Below are positions 4,910 to 11,509 of a DNA stretch of 11,509 nucleotides, in pieces. Below the pieces are notes generated by a model. The model was not told the DNA's origin. It saw only the letters and a program-made list of their open reading frames with translations, and did no database searches. The position numbers and the translations under genes were made by a program. The DNA lies in assembly GCA_903909905.1 (NCBI GenBank), contig CAIVXP010000038.1, positions 1 to 11,509 on the forward strand, read 5' to 3'. The DNA comes from Akkermansiaceae bacterium. GTDB lineage: Bacteria > Verrucomicrobiota > Verrucomicrobiia > Verrucomicrobiales > Akkermansiaceae. Position 1 is the first letter of the stretch; each line of letters begins with the position of its first letter.

Positions 4910-7615
4910 ATGAGAATTGTATTCCGAGTCAATTTCCACACCGAGCCCGGTCAATCTCTTTGGCTCAAGCATGCCACCGTTCTTGGATCTGGGGCCACGA
5001 GGCTTGAGCAGGTGGTACCGATGCGCTGGCTTAATGGCTCGCAGTGGGAAATCGGCGTTGATCTGGAGGGGGGTGGGGCGCTGCGGGTTGAGTATTCCTA
5101 TCAGCTAAGGCAGGAGGGAAATGGGGTTGAGCTCGATGAATGGAATGGTCCGCGGGTGGTGGAGGTGGATTTTGCGAAGCGCGATGTCGTGTTGCGGAGA
5201 GACACCTGGTGTTCGGCTGGCACGGTGGATCATGCGTTTGAGACCAAGGGTTTTGATGCAATTTTGCCAGGGCGAGGTCCATTTGCGGCGGCGGCTGTGC
5301 CGAAGGGTGCGAATCATGGATTCAGCCTGCGGATGGCGGCGGTGCCCGAGGGCATGGTGCCTTGCGTCCTGGGTGGGGTGCGGGAAATCGGTGATTGGGA
5401 CTGGGCCAAGGCCGTGCCGATGAAGGAGGTCGCGGCGAACCGCTGGGAAGCGAACCTTTACCTGCCGACCGACTGGCGCATCGAATACAAGTACGGGCTT
5501 TGCGATGTAAAGTCGGGTCGGGTCGTGTCGCTCGAGGCCGGTGAGAACCGCTCGCTTGAGCCGAGGTCATTGGCGCAGAGCCAGTGGACGGCGGTGAGTG
5601 ACGAAGGTTACCGTCGCGATGGGGCGGGGCTTTACCGCGGTGCAGGGGTGGCGATTCCGGTGTTTTCCTTGCGCAGTGAAAACGGATTGGGTGTCGGGGA
5701 ATTTGCCGATCTCAGACCACTCGCTGATTGGGCATCACAAACTGGGCTCAAGCTCATTCAAATTTTGCCGATCAACGACACCACTTCGTCGCATGATTGG
5801 ACTGATTCGTATCCGTATTCGGCGATCAGTGTCTATGCCTTGCACCCGATTTACCTGCGTCTTGATGATCTCGGCTATGCCATGCCGGCGGATTTCGCGA
5901 AGGAGCTCAAGGACGCGCGTGGGAAGTTGAATGCGCTTGCGCAAGTCGATTACGATGGTGTGATGGCGGCCAAGACGCGCTTGCTCAAGCGGGTTTTTGA
6001 AAAACATGCCAAGGCGATCACCGCGTCGACAGGTTTCAAAAATTTCCTCAAGGAAAACCATCACTGGGTGCTTCCCTATGCGGTTTTCTGCGCGAAACGC
6101 GACCACTGCGGCACGGCGGACTTTTCGCAATGGGGCGAGTGGTCGGTGTTTGATGCGAAAAAGGTCGATGCCCTCGCGGTCGCTTCGCATGCCGAATGGC
6201 CGGAGGTTTCGTATCACATTTGGTTGCAATACGAGCTTGATCGTCAGCTTTCGGATGCCGTTGCGCATTTGCATGCCAAAGGGATCGCGCTGAAGGGGGA
6301 TCTGCCGATCGGGATTGACCGTCAGTCCGTGGACGCGTGGTCGGCGCCGCATCTCTTCAAGATGGACGCGCAGGCCGGGGCTCCGCCGGATGCCTTTGCG
6401 GTGAAGGGGCAAAACTGGGGGTTTCCGACATACAACTGGGAGGTCATGCGCCGCGATGGTTACGCATGGTGGCGTTCGCGCCTCGAGCAGCTAAGCCGAT
6501 ATTTTGATGCATACCGCATCGATCACATTCTAGGTTTTTTTCGCATCTGGCAGGTGCCCTACGAACAGGTCGAGGGCATCATGGGATGGTTTGATCCGGC
6601 GATGCCGATATGCATCGATGAGATCCGCGGGCGAGGCATTGCGTTCGATTACGAGCGTTACTGCAGGCCCTACATTCGTGAACATTTACTGTGGGAGAAA
6701 CTCGGTGATCAGACGGGTGCGGCGAAAGAAGGCTATCTCGACGATTGCGGGCACGGCGTCTATCGGCTCAAGGAGCATGTTTCGAACCAGCGCAAGATCG
6801 TCGAGCATTTCGCGGTAATGAAGGATGGCGAGGAGCCTGCGAAACAGCGGCTTTGCCAGGGTTTGTTGGATTGTGCGAGCGAGGTCTTGTTGCTCGAGGT
6901 GCCCGGCTCGCATGGCACGCAATTTCACCCGCGTTGCTCGATGCAAATGACGCGTTCGTATCAGGAACTTGATGGTGATGCCAGGTGGCGGATCGAAGAC
7001 CTGTATGTGGATTATTTTTACCGTCGTCAGGAAGGTTTCTGGCAGGCTCGCGGCTACGAAAAATTGCCGGCGATGAGAAAGGCAAGCCGCATGCTTTTGT
7101 GCGGTGAGGATCTCGGAATGGTGCCGGCTTGTGTGCCGGGGGTGATGAGAGAGCTCGGCATTCTTTCGCTCGAGATCCAGCGCATGCCGAAGTCCTCCGA
7201 TGTCGAGTTCTCCAGTCCTGCTTGGGCACCATACTTGAGTGTCGTGAGCCCGTCGACCCACGACATGCCGACGCTGCGCGGATGGTGGCGGGAGAACATG
7301 CATGTGAGCGGTCAGTTTGCCTGGAAGATGCTCGGGGTGGCGTTTCCGCCGACGGATTTGCCGGGCGACCTTGCGGCGCGCATCATTGATCAGCATCTCC
7401 ACTCGCCAGCGATGTGGGCGATTTTTCCGCTACAGGACTTGCTGGGCATGGACGAGCAACTGCGCAACGCCGATATCGACATTGAGCGGATCAACGTGCC
7501 CGCGATCATGCCTTACTACTGGAGATACCGCATGCATCTCGGTCTCGATGGCTTGGCGAAGGCCAGCGGATTCAATGCGAGGCTGCGGGAAATGATCGGA
7601 AATTCCGGCCGATGA
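4910..7615 (+). CDS. malQ: 4-alpha-glucanotransferase, DPE2 type (two CBM20 + split GH77)
   Basis: A 901-residue amylomaltase, far longer than the roughly 500-700 of ordinary MalQ. Residues about 1-90 and 135-220 are two starch-binding (CBM20) modules; the second has the classic IGDWDWAKAVPM segment (W163, W165) and an EYKY strand. The GH77 barrel begins near 243 with AIPVFSLRSENGLGVGEF. The catalytic residues are visible: nucleophile D538 in RIDHILGFFRIW, acid/base E733 in CGEDLG and D785 in STHDMPTLRGWW. The nucleophile and acid/base lie 195 residues apart, against about 47 in the short Thermus enzyme, so an insertion of about 150 residues splits the barrel, as in plant DPE2. The enzyme transfers alpha-1,4-glucan segments between maltose/malto-oligosaccharides and glycogen, releasing glucose. 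There is no secretion signal, so it is cytoplasmic. It appears to be transcribed alone. Confidence 0.95.
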   Translation: MRIVFRVNFHTEPGQSLWLKHATVLGSGATRLEQVVPMRWLNGSQWEIGVDLEGGGALRVEYSYQLRQEGNGVELDEWNGPRVVEVDFAKRDVVLRRDTWCSAGTVDHAFETKGFDAILPGRGPFAAAAVPKGANHGFSLRMAAVPEGMVPCVLGGVREIGDWDWAKAVPMKEVAANRWEANLYLPTDWRIEYKYGLCDVKSGRVVSLEAGENRSLEPRSLAQSQWTAVSDEGYRRDGAGLYRGAGVAIPVFSLRSENGLGVGEFADLRPLADWASQTGLKLIQILPINDTTSSHDWTDSYPYSAISVYALHPIYLRLDDLGYAMPADFAKELKDARGKLNALAQVDYDGVMAAKTRLLKRVFEKHAKAITASTGFKNFLKENHHWVLPYAVFCAKRDHCGTADFSQWGEWSVFDAKKVDALAVASHAEWPEVSYHIWLQYELDRQLSDAVAHLHAKGIALKGDLPIGIDRQSVDAWSAPHLFKMDAQAGAPPDAFAVKGQNWGFPTYNWEVMRRDGYAWWRSRLEQLSRYFDAYRIDHILGFFRIWQVPYEQVEGIMGWFDPAMPICIDEIRGRGIAFDYERYCRPYIREHLLWEKLGDQTGAAKEGYLDDCGHGVYRLKEHVSNQRKIVEHFAVMKDGEEPAKQRLCQGLLDCASEVLLLEVPGSHGTQFHPRCSMQMTRSYQELDGDARWRIEDLYVDYFYRRQEGFWQARGYEKLPAMRKASRMLLCGEDLGMVPACVPGVMRELGILSLEIQRMPKSSDVEFSSPAWAPYLSVVSPSTHDMPTLRGWWRENMHVSGQFAWKMLGVAFPPTDLPGDLAARIIDQHLHSPAMWAIFPLQDLLGMDEQLRNADIDIERINVPAIMPYYWRYRMHLGLDGLAKASGFNARLREMIGNSGR

Positions 7616-7643
7616 GCGTTTGGCAAATTTCGTTGAGGATGCC

Positions 7644-7673
7644 TTGACCTGTCGGGCGTGGGGGCAATAGGGT
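7644..7673 (+). promoter_or_regulatory. Putative promoter of sucCD
   Basis: TTGACC (7644-7649) is followed after 18 bases by TAGGGT (7668-7673), or after 17 by ATAGGG. This gives a good -35 and a weak -10. A start near 7680 would leave a leader of about 34 bases before sucC. It is the best candidate in the 98-base gap after malQ, which shows no clear terminator for malQ. Confidence 0.45.
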
Positions 7674-7713
7674 TCGCGCGGTTTTAGCCGTACACTTTTC
7701 CCCACGATCGCCG

Positions 7714-8892
7714 ATGAACATTCACGAATACCAAGCCAAAGAGCTTTTTGACCGATTTGGAGTCCCAAGCCCGAAGGGTGCTGCCGCATCGAGTGCCAAG
7801 GAGGCGGGCGAAGCTGCTGCAGCGCTCGGAGTCAAAAACCTCGTCGTCAAGGCCCAGGTGCATGCTGGCGGACGCGGCAAGGGGGTTTTCAAAAATGGTT
7901 TCAAGGGCGGCGTCCACCTCGTCGATTCGGCCCAAAAGGCGGAGGAAATCGCCGGCAAGATGCTGGGCGAGGTGCTCGTCACCAAACAAACCGGCGACGA
8001 AGGCCGCCTGGTGCGCAAGGTGATGGTCGCCGAATCGGTAGAGATCAGCCGTGAACTTTACCTCGCGATCCTCGTCGATCGCCAGACTAGCAAGCCGGTG
8101 ATCATCGTATCGACCGAAGGCGGCATGGACATCGAAGAGGTGGCCGAGCGTACGCCGGAGAAAATTTTGCGTGAGTATGTCAATCCGCTCGGCGGCTTGC
8201 AGGCGTATCAGGTTCGCAAGATGTGCAAGAAGCTTGATCTCCAAGCCCACGCGAAGCAGTTCAGCCAACTGATCAACGCACTCTACAAGCTCTTCAACGC
8301 ACTCGATTGCTCGATGGTTGAGATCAATCCGCTTGTGGTGACCACCGATAACCAGGTTTACGCGCTCGATGCGAAATTCAACTTCGACGACAACGCGCTG
8401 TACCGTCATCCGGAAATTTCCGCGATGCGCGACCACGACGAGGAAGACCCGCGCGAAGTGGCGGCCGCTGCGCACGAGCTCAATTACATCGGCCTCAATG
8501 GCAACATCGCTTGTCTTGTGAATGGTGCCGGACTCGCGATGGCGACCATGGACATCATCAAGCACCACGGCGGGGATCCTGCGAACTTCCTTGATGTCGG
8601 CGGCGGCGCTTCCAAGGACCAAGTGACAGCGGCGTTCAAGATCATCCTCGGCGATCCGAATGTGCGCGGGATTTTCATCAACATCTTTGGCGGCATCATG
8701 GACTGCAACATCGTCGCTGAGGGTGTGGTTGCCGCTGCGCGTGAGACCGGGCTTTCACTGCCGCTGGTCGTGCGTCTCGAGGGCAATAATGTCGAGGCCG
8801 GCAAGGCCACGCTCGCCGCATCGGGACTAAACATCGTTTCCGCCGACGGCATGGATGACGGTGCAGCCAAGATTGTCGCCGCCGTTGCCTGA
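7714..8892 (+). CDS. sucC: Succinyl-CoA synthetase (ADP-forming) beta subunit
   Basis: A 392-residue protein, close to the usual 388 or so, starting [18 protein letters not shown] as in typical SucC. The ATP-grasp part covers roughly residues 1-240: the nucleotide-binding K46 and [11 protein letters not shown] (47-57), and the magnesium ligands N205 in EINP and D219 in LDAKF. Their 14-residue spacing is that of the Escherichia coli enzyme. The C-terminal CoA-ligase domain has [21 protein letters not shown] and [16 protein letters not shown], which contact the alpha subunit and the phosphohistidine. With SucD it converts succinyl-CoA, ADP and phosphate to succinate, ATP and CoA in the TCA cycle. 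sucD follows after 36 bases, so they are one transcript. The start is the only ATG that gives the canonical N terminus; no Shine-Dalgarno motif precedes it. Confidence 0.98.
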   Translation: MNIHEYQAKELFDRFGVPSPKGAAASSAKEAGEAAAALGVKNLVVKAQVHAGGRGKGVFKNGFKGGVHLVDSAQKAEEIAGKMLGEVLVTKQTGDEGRLVRKVMVAESVEISRELYLAILVDRQTSKPVIIVSTEGGMDIEEVAERTPEKILREYVNPLGGLQAYQVRKMCKKLDLQAHAKQFSQLINALYKLFNALDCSMVEINPLVVTTDNQVYALDAKFNFDDNALYRHPEISAMRDHDEEDPREVAAAAHELNYIGLNGNIACLVNGAGLAMATMDIIKHHGGDPANFLDVGGGASKDQVTAAFKIILGDPNVRGIFINIFGGIMDCNIVAEGVVAAARETGLSLPLVVRLEGNNVEAGKATLAASGLNIVSADGMDDGAAKIVAAVA

Positions 8893-8928
8893 TTTCATTT
8901 TCACAAACAACCGAAACTCCTTTCAACC

Positions 8929-9825
8929 ATGTCCATTCTCATCGACGAAAACACCAAGGTGCTCATCCAAGGCATCACCGGCAGCTTTGGAGCGCGCCAC
9001 ACGAAGCTTTCACTCGAATACGGCACCAAGGTGGTGGGCGGCGTCACGCCGGGCAAGGGTGGTCAGAAATTTGAAGACATCGTGCCGATCTTCGACACCG
9101 TGTCGGAAGCGGTGCAGGAAACCGGTGCCACGGCATCGGCGATTTTTGTGCCGCCGGCCTTTGCGGCCGATGCGATTCTCGAAGCGGCGGACGCTGGTGT
9201 GGATTTGATTGTGTGCATCACCGAGGGGATTCCCGTGATGGACATGATGCGGGTCAAGGCGATGCTTGCCGGATCCAAGTCGCGCCTTGTCGGGCCAAAC
9301 TGCCCGGGCCTGGTGACGCCGGGTCGCGGTGAGAAAAGCCATGGCGGTTGCCGCATCGGCATTGCGCCCGGATACATTCACAAGCGTGGCAATGTCGGTG
9401 TTGTTTCTCGTTCCGGCACGCTGACCTATGAAGCTGTGTGGCAGTTGACGCAACTCGGTTACGGTCAAAGCACCTGTGTGGGCATTGGCGGTGATCCGAT
9501 CAATGGCACCTCGCATCTCGATGTGCTTCAAATGTTCAACGAAGACCCTGAGACCGAAGCCATTATTTTGATCGGTGAGATTGGCGGCAATGCTGAGGTT
9601 GAGGCCGCGCGTTGGGCCAAGGAAAACTGCAAGAAGCCGATCGCCGGATTCATTGCCGGTGCGACCGCGCCTCCAGGGCGTCGCATGGGTCATGCCGGTG
9701 CGATCGTTGGCGGTGAAGAAGACACCGCTCAGGCGAAAAAGCGCATTCTTGCCGAATGTGGAATCGCTGTGGCCGAGACGCCGGGCGTGATGGCAAGGAC
9801 ACTGCTCAATGCTTGGGGCAAGTGA
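8929..9825 (+). CDS. sucD: Succinyl-CoA synthetase alpha subunit
   Basis: A 298-residue protein of normal family length (E. coli 289). It starts [24 protein letters not shown], the CoA-binding Rossmann domain with its GITGSFG loop (15-21). The ligase domain holds GEIGG (E217), which stabilises the phosphohistidine, and the phosphorylated histidine H255 in [20 protein letters not shown] at 121-128 is also diagnostic. It carries the phosphoryl group between succinyl phosphate and the nucleotide site of SucC; the active enzyme is an alpha-beta dimer or a dimer of dimers. It follows sucC in the same transcript. The gap of 36 bases is pyrimidine-rich and contains no Shine-Dalgarno motif. It ends 31 bases from the stop of the convergent thrB gene, and no hairpin terminator is visible in that space. 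Confidence 0.98.
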   Translation: MSILIDENTKVLIQGITGSFGARHTKLSLEYGTKVVGGVTPGKGGQKFEDIVPIFDTVSEAVQETGATASAIFVPPAFAADAILEAADAGVDLIVCITEGIPVMDMMRVKAMLAGSKSRLVGPNCPGLVTPGRGEKSHGGCRIGIAPGYIHKRGNVGVVSRSGTLTYEAVWQLTQLGYGQSTCVGIGGDPINGTSHLDVLQMFNEDPETEAIILIGEIGGNAEVEAARWAKENCKKPIAGFIAGATAPPGRRMGHAGAIVGGEEDTAQAKKRILAECGIAVAETPGVMARTLLNAWGK

Positions 9826-9856
9826 TCAGGCTGCGTTGCGTTGATAACCGCTATCT

Positions 9857-10798
9857 TCACGCCACCACATGCACGCCGTGCGGATTGATCCGCGAGACAT
9901 AGGCTTGGCAGTTGATCGGGATCGCGGAGAATACCTTGCTGATCGCATCGCCGACCTTGCGTGCGATTTCTTCGCCTTCGCAAAGGGCAAAGACCGAGGG
10001 ACCTGCGCCGGAGATGGAAAACCCGAGTGCGCCGGCGGCGAGGGCTGCGCGTTTGGCTTTGTAGAAATCCGGGATAAGTTTTTGGCGGCGCGGCTCGGCG
10101 ATCACATCGTGGATCGAGCGCGAGATGAGGCCGTAATCTTCCTGGATGATGCCGCAGAGGAGTCCGCCGAGGTTGCCGATTTGTTGGGTGGCGTTTTCGA
10201 GCGGTATTTCCTTGGGGAGAATTTCGCGGGCGACCTTGGTGAGGATCTCGATGTCCGGATGCACCACAGCGGCCCAGAGGTTTTTCGGCGGGGCGATTTG
10301 TGCGAAGTCGAGTTCTTCGTTGGAGCGTATGAAGACGATGCCGCCGAGCAGGCAGGGAGCGACATTGTCGGCGTGCCATGCGCCATCGGCCGAGGCCTCG
10401 CCGGCCATAGCAAACGGCAGCAGTTGTTTTTTACTGAGAGGTTCGCCGATGAGTTTGTTGACCGCGTAAGCGCCAGCAACCGCGGAGGCTGAAGATGATC
10501 CGAGACCGGAGCCGAAAGGCATTTTCTTGTGGATCTCCATTTCGATGCCGCGATCGGTCATGCCGAGGTGCTTGAGTAAATCGAGTGCGGCGACGCCGGC
10601 GGTGTTTTGCGTGGGATTTTTCGGCAACTTGCCGCCATCGCCGGTGATTTTGGTGATCTGCAATCCGGGTTTGTTTGAATGGCGCACGACGATCTCGTCG
10701 CCGGGCGAGTCGATGGCAAAGCCGAGCACATCGTAGCCGCAGGCGACATTGGCGACGGTGGCGGGGGCAAAAACGCGGATTTCGGAAGAGGAGGCCAT
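9857..10798 (-). CDS. thrB: Homoserine kinase (GHMP family)
   Basis: A 313-residue GHMP-superfamily kinase. The N-terminal motif APATVANVACGYDVLGFAI (11-29) is that of ThrB rather than of other GHMP kinases. The glycine/serine-rich phosphate loop PFGSGLGSSSASA lies at 94-106, and motif 3, SISGAGPS, at 261-268. It phosphorylates L-homoserine with ATP to O-phosphohomoserine, the substrate of threonine synthase (ThrC), in the cytoplasm. Length is typical. thrA and thrC are not adjacent in this window, so the threonine pathway is not a simple local operon. It is convergent with sucD on one side. On the other, a 105-base gap (10799-10903) separates it from the RlpA gene on the same strand. That gap holds a short imperfect hairpin (10851-10873) without a T-run and no strong promoter. 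Co-transcription with rlpA cannot be excluded. Confidence 0.96.
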   Translation of the reverse strand: MASSSEIRVFAPATVANVACGYDVLGFAIDSPGDEIVVRHSNKPGLQITKITGDGGKLPKNPTQNTAGVAALDLLKHLGMTDRGIEMEIHKKMPFGSGLGSSSASAVAGAYAVNKLIGEPLSKKQLLPFAMAGEASADGAWHADNVAPCLLGGIVFIRSNEELDFAQIAPPKNLWAAVVHPDIEILTKVAREILPKEIPLENATQQIGNLGGLLCGIIQEDYGLISRSIHDVIAEPRRQKLIPDFYKAKRAALAAGALGFSISGAGPSVFALCEGEEIARKVGDAISKVFSAIPINCQAYVSRINPHGVHVVA

Positions 10799-10903
10799 AG
10801 GGTGGAAAAGCGGTTGGGCTGTATGCGTGACAGCGGGAGAGTCATGGAGCGGGACTTGGCATTGTTCAAGCCCGGAAAGCGTTCGATGGGGTGTGATCGA
10901 ATT

Positions 10904-11407
10904 TCAGAACAGCCACCACGAGCGGTGCTTGCGTTTGTAGGATGCGTCGCCGATCGAGAGCACCTCGATGCGGGTGGTGGTGAGGCCTTGATCGTAGAAG
11001 CCAAGTTTTTTGGCTGCGCGCGGGGTCACATCGAGGTGGCGTCCGGCGATGAAGGGCCCGCGGTCATTGATTCGGATTTTGAGGGATTTGCCATTCTCGA
11101 GGTTGGTGACTTTGATGAGACAGGGCAGGGGCAAAGTTTTGTGGGCGCCGGTGAGGTGCCATGGCATCACTTTTTCGCCGATCGAGGTGTTGCCGCGTCG
11201 GAGCCCGAAGAAAGTGGATTCGTTATACCACGAGCAGGTGCCGGTCTCCTCAAATTTGAGCGCGGCCTTCACGCTCATCGGTTCATACGACTCGCCGCGT
11301 ACCGTGTAGGGTCTTGTCATGTATCCCTCGTAGCCCGACGGACGTGAGCTGCATGAACAGAGAAAGATCGTCAATGCGATGCCGATGATCTGAAGCATCC
11401 CTTGCAT
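10904..11407 (-). CDS. rlpA: RlpA-like lipoprotein (septal ring lytic transglycosylase family)
   Basis: A 167-residue lipoprotein. Residues 1-19 form a signal peptide ending in LCSC, with Cys19 (or Cys17) as the lipidation site. PYTVRGESYEPM (33-44) is the usual RlpA entry motif. The double-psi beta-barrel domain follows: GTCSWYNESTFFG, GEKVMPWHLTGAHKTLPLP (H89) and VTNLENGKSLKIRINDRGPFIAGRHLDVT (D115). H89 and D115 correspond in spacing (26 residues) to the His and Asp that I recall as needed in Pseudomonas RlpA, which cleaves peptidoglycan glycan strands lacking stem peptides. There is no SPOR domain, so septal targeting by denuded glycans is not built into this protein. It would sit in the envelope, probably at the outer membrane. 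It begins 15 bases after the stop of the preceding HU-like gene, so they are probably co-transcribed. Confidence 0.88.
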   Translation of the reverse strand: MQGMLQIIGIALTIFLCSCSSRPSGYEGYMTRPYTVRGESYEPMSVKAALKFEETGTCSWYNESTFFGLRRGNTSIGEKVMPWHLTGAHKTLPLPCLIKVTNLENGKSLKIRINDRGPFIAGRHLDVTPRAAKKLGFYDQGLTTTRIEVLSIGDASYKRKHRSWWLF

Positions 11408-11422
11408 GGCGCGGCGGTGGCT

Positions 11423-11509
11423 TCAGCGTTTTTTTTCACGCACGACCGCGAGGCTTGTGGCGACCTGGTCCTTGAGTTTGAGGCCCGGCTTGAACTTCAC
11501 GGTCGCACG
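11423..11509 (-). CDS. Probable HU-family DNA-binding protein, C-terminal fragment
   Basis: Only the last 28 codons and the TGA stop (11423-11425) are in the window; the 5' part lies beyond the right edge. The visible residues begin RATVKFKPGLKLKDQVA, which resembles the C-terminal FKPGKxLKxxV helix of HU/IHF proteins, and end in a short basic tail with REKKR. HU proteins are small dimers that bend DNA and shape the nucleoid. The call rests on one short motif, so another basic protein is possible. The stop lies 15 bases before the start of the RlpA gene, suggesting a shared transcript. The frame is open to the edge and the junction looks intact. Confidence 0.6.
   Translation of the reverse strand, partial: RATVKFKPGLKLKDQVATSLAVVREKKR

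Noticed and set aside
6686..7402. A 238-codon minus-strand frame inside malQ (and a similar one at 5735-6412)
   Set aside because: Both lie wholly within the GH77 coding sequence, are rich in His and Arg as expected for antisense GC-rich codons, and match no family I know.
7684..8622. A 312-codon open frame on the minus strand opposite sucC
   Set aside because: It is fully antisense to a textbook sucC, its translation shows no family motif, and long antisense open frames are expected from the codon bias of GC-rich genes.
10851..10873. Imperfect hairpin between thrB and rlpA as a terminator or small RNA
   Set aside because: The seven-pair stem has a bulge and no T-run on either strand, and no promoter pair supports a separate RNA.
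10679..11347. A 222-codon plus-strand frame across the thrB-rlpA gap
   Set aside because: It covers the 5' ends of two genes with clear motifs on the other strand and crosses their intergenic gap; no domain or signal is visible.
1..11509. CRISPR array, insertion sequence, phage, toxin-antitoxin or defence system
   Set aside because: I saw no regularly spaced repeats, transposase or integrase motifs, target-site duplications or known defence domains; all gene families identified are chromosomal housekeeping or envelope functions.

Overview
The window looks like an ordinary core-genome stretch of a moderately GC-rich Gram-negative bacterium, most likely a member of the Verrucomicrobiota. That placement is an inference from lipoproteins, an outer-envelope RlpA protein, a DPE2-type 4-alpha-glucanotransferase, a DUF1802 protein and the complete absence of Shine-Dalgarno sequences. 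It was not tested by a database search. I see no insertion sequences, phage genes, CRISPR array, tRNA or rRNA, and no stretch over 300 bases without a gene.

Layout. (1) Positions 1-1698, minus strand: a ribosomal protein S20 gene (rpsT) with its own promoter and a strong intrinsic terminator. Three tightly packed genes follow: a 76-residue zinc-ribbon protein, a DUF1802 protein and the first 154 codons of gluQ, which runs off the left edge. gluQ codes for a glutamyl-queuosine tRNA(Asp) synthetase. (2) Positions 1732-3877, minus strand: a two-gene envelope unit made of a membrane-bound cellulose-synthase-like family 2 glycosyltransferase and a lipoprotein L,D-transpeptidase with an unusual SYGC active site. 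(3) Positions 4059-4793, minus strand: a YugP-like membrane zinc metallopeptidase. (4) Positions 4910-9825, plus strand: a 901-residue DPE2-type malQ with two N-terminal starch-binding domains, then sucC-sucD, the two subunits of succinyl-CoA synthetase. (5) Positions 9857-11509, minus strand: homoserine kinase (thrB), an RlpA-like lipoprotein and the last 28 codons of a probable HU-family DNA-binding protein, which runs off the right edge.

The genes cover translation (S20, tRNA modification), the cell envelope (glycosyltransferase, L,D-transpeptidase, RlpA), glucan turnover (MalQ), the TCA cycle (SucCD) and threonine synthesis (ThrB). Apart from the short operons they do not form one pathway.

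I did not find a convincing new multi-gene system. The observations most worth a second look are these: all twelve complete or 5'-complete genes lack any purine-rich ribosome binding site and instead tend to have C or CC directly before ATG; the rpsT terminator lies only 9 bases upstream of the next start codon; the MalQ has a plant-DPE2 architecture; and the L,D-transpeptidase has Tyr where the family normally has His.
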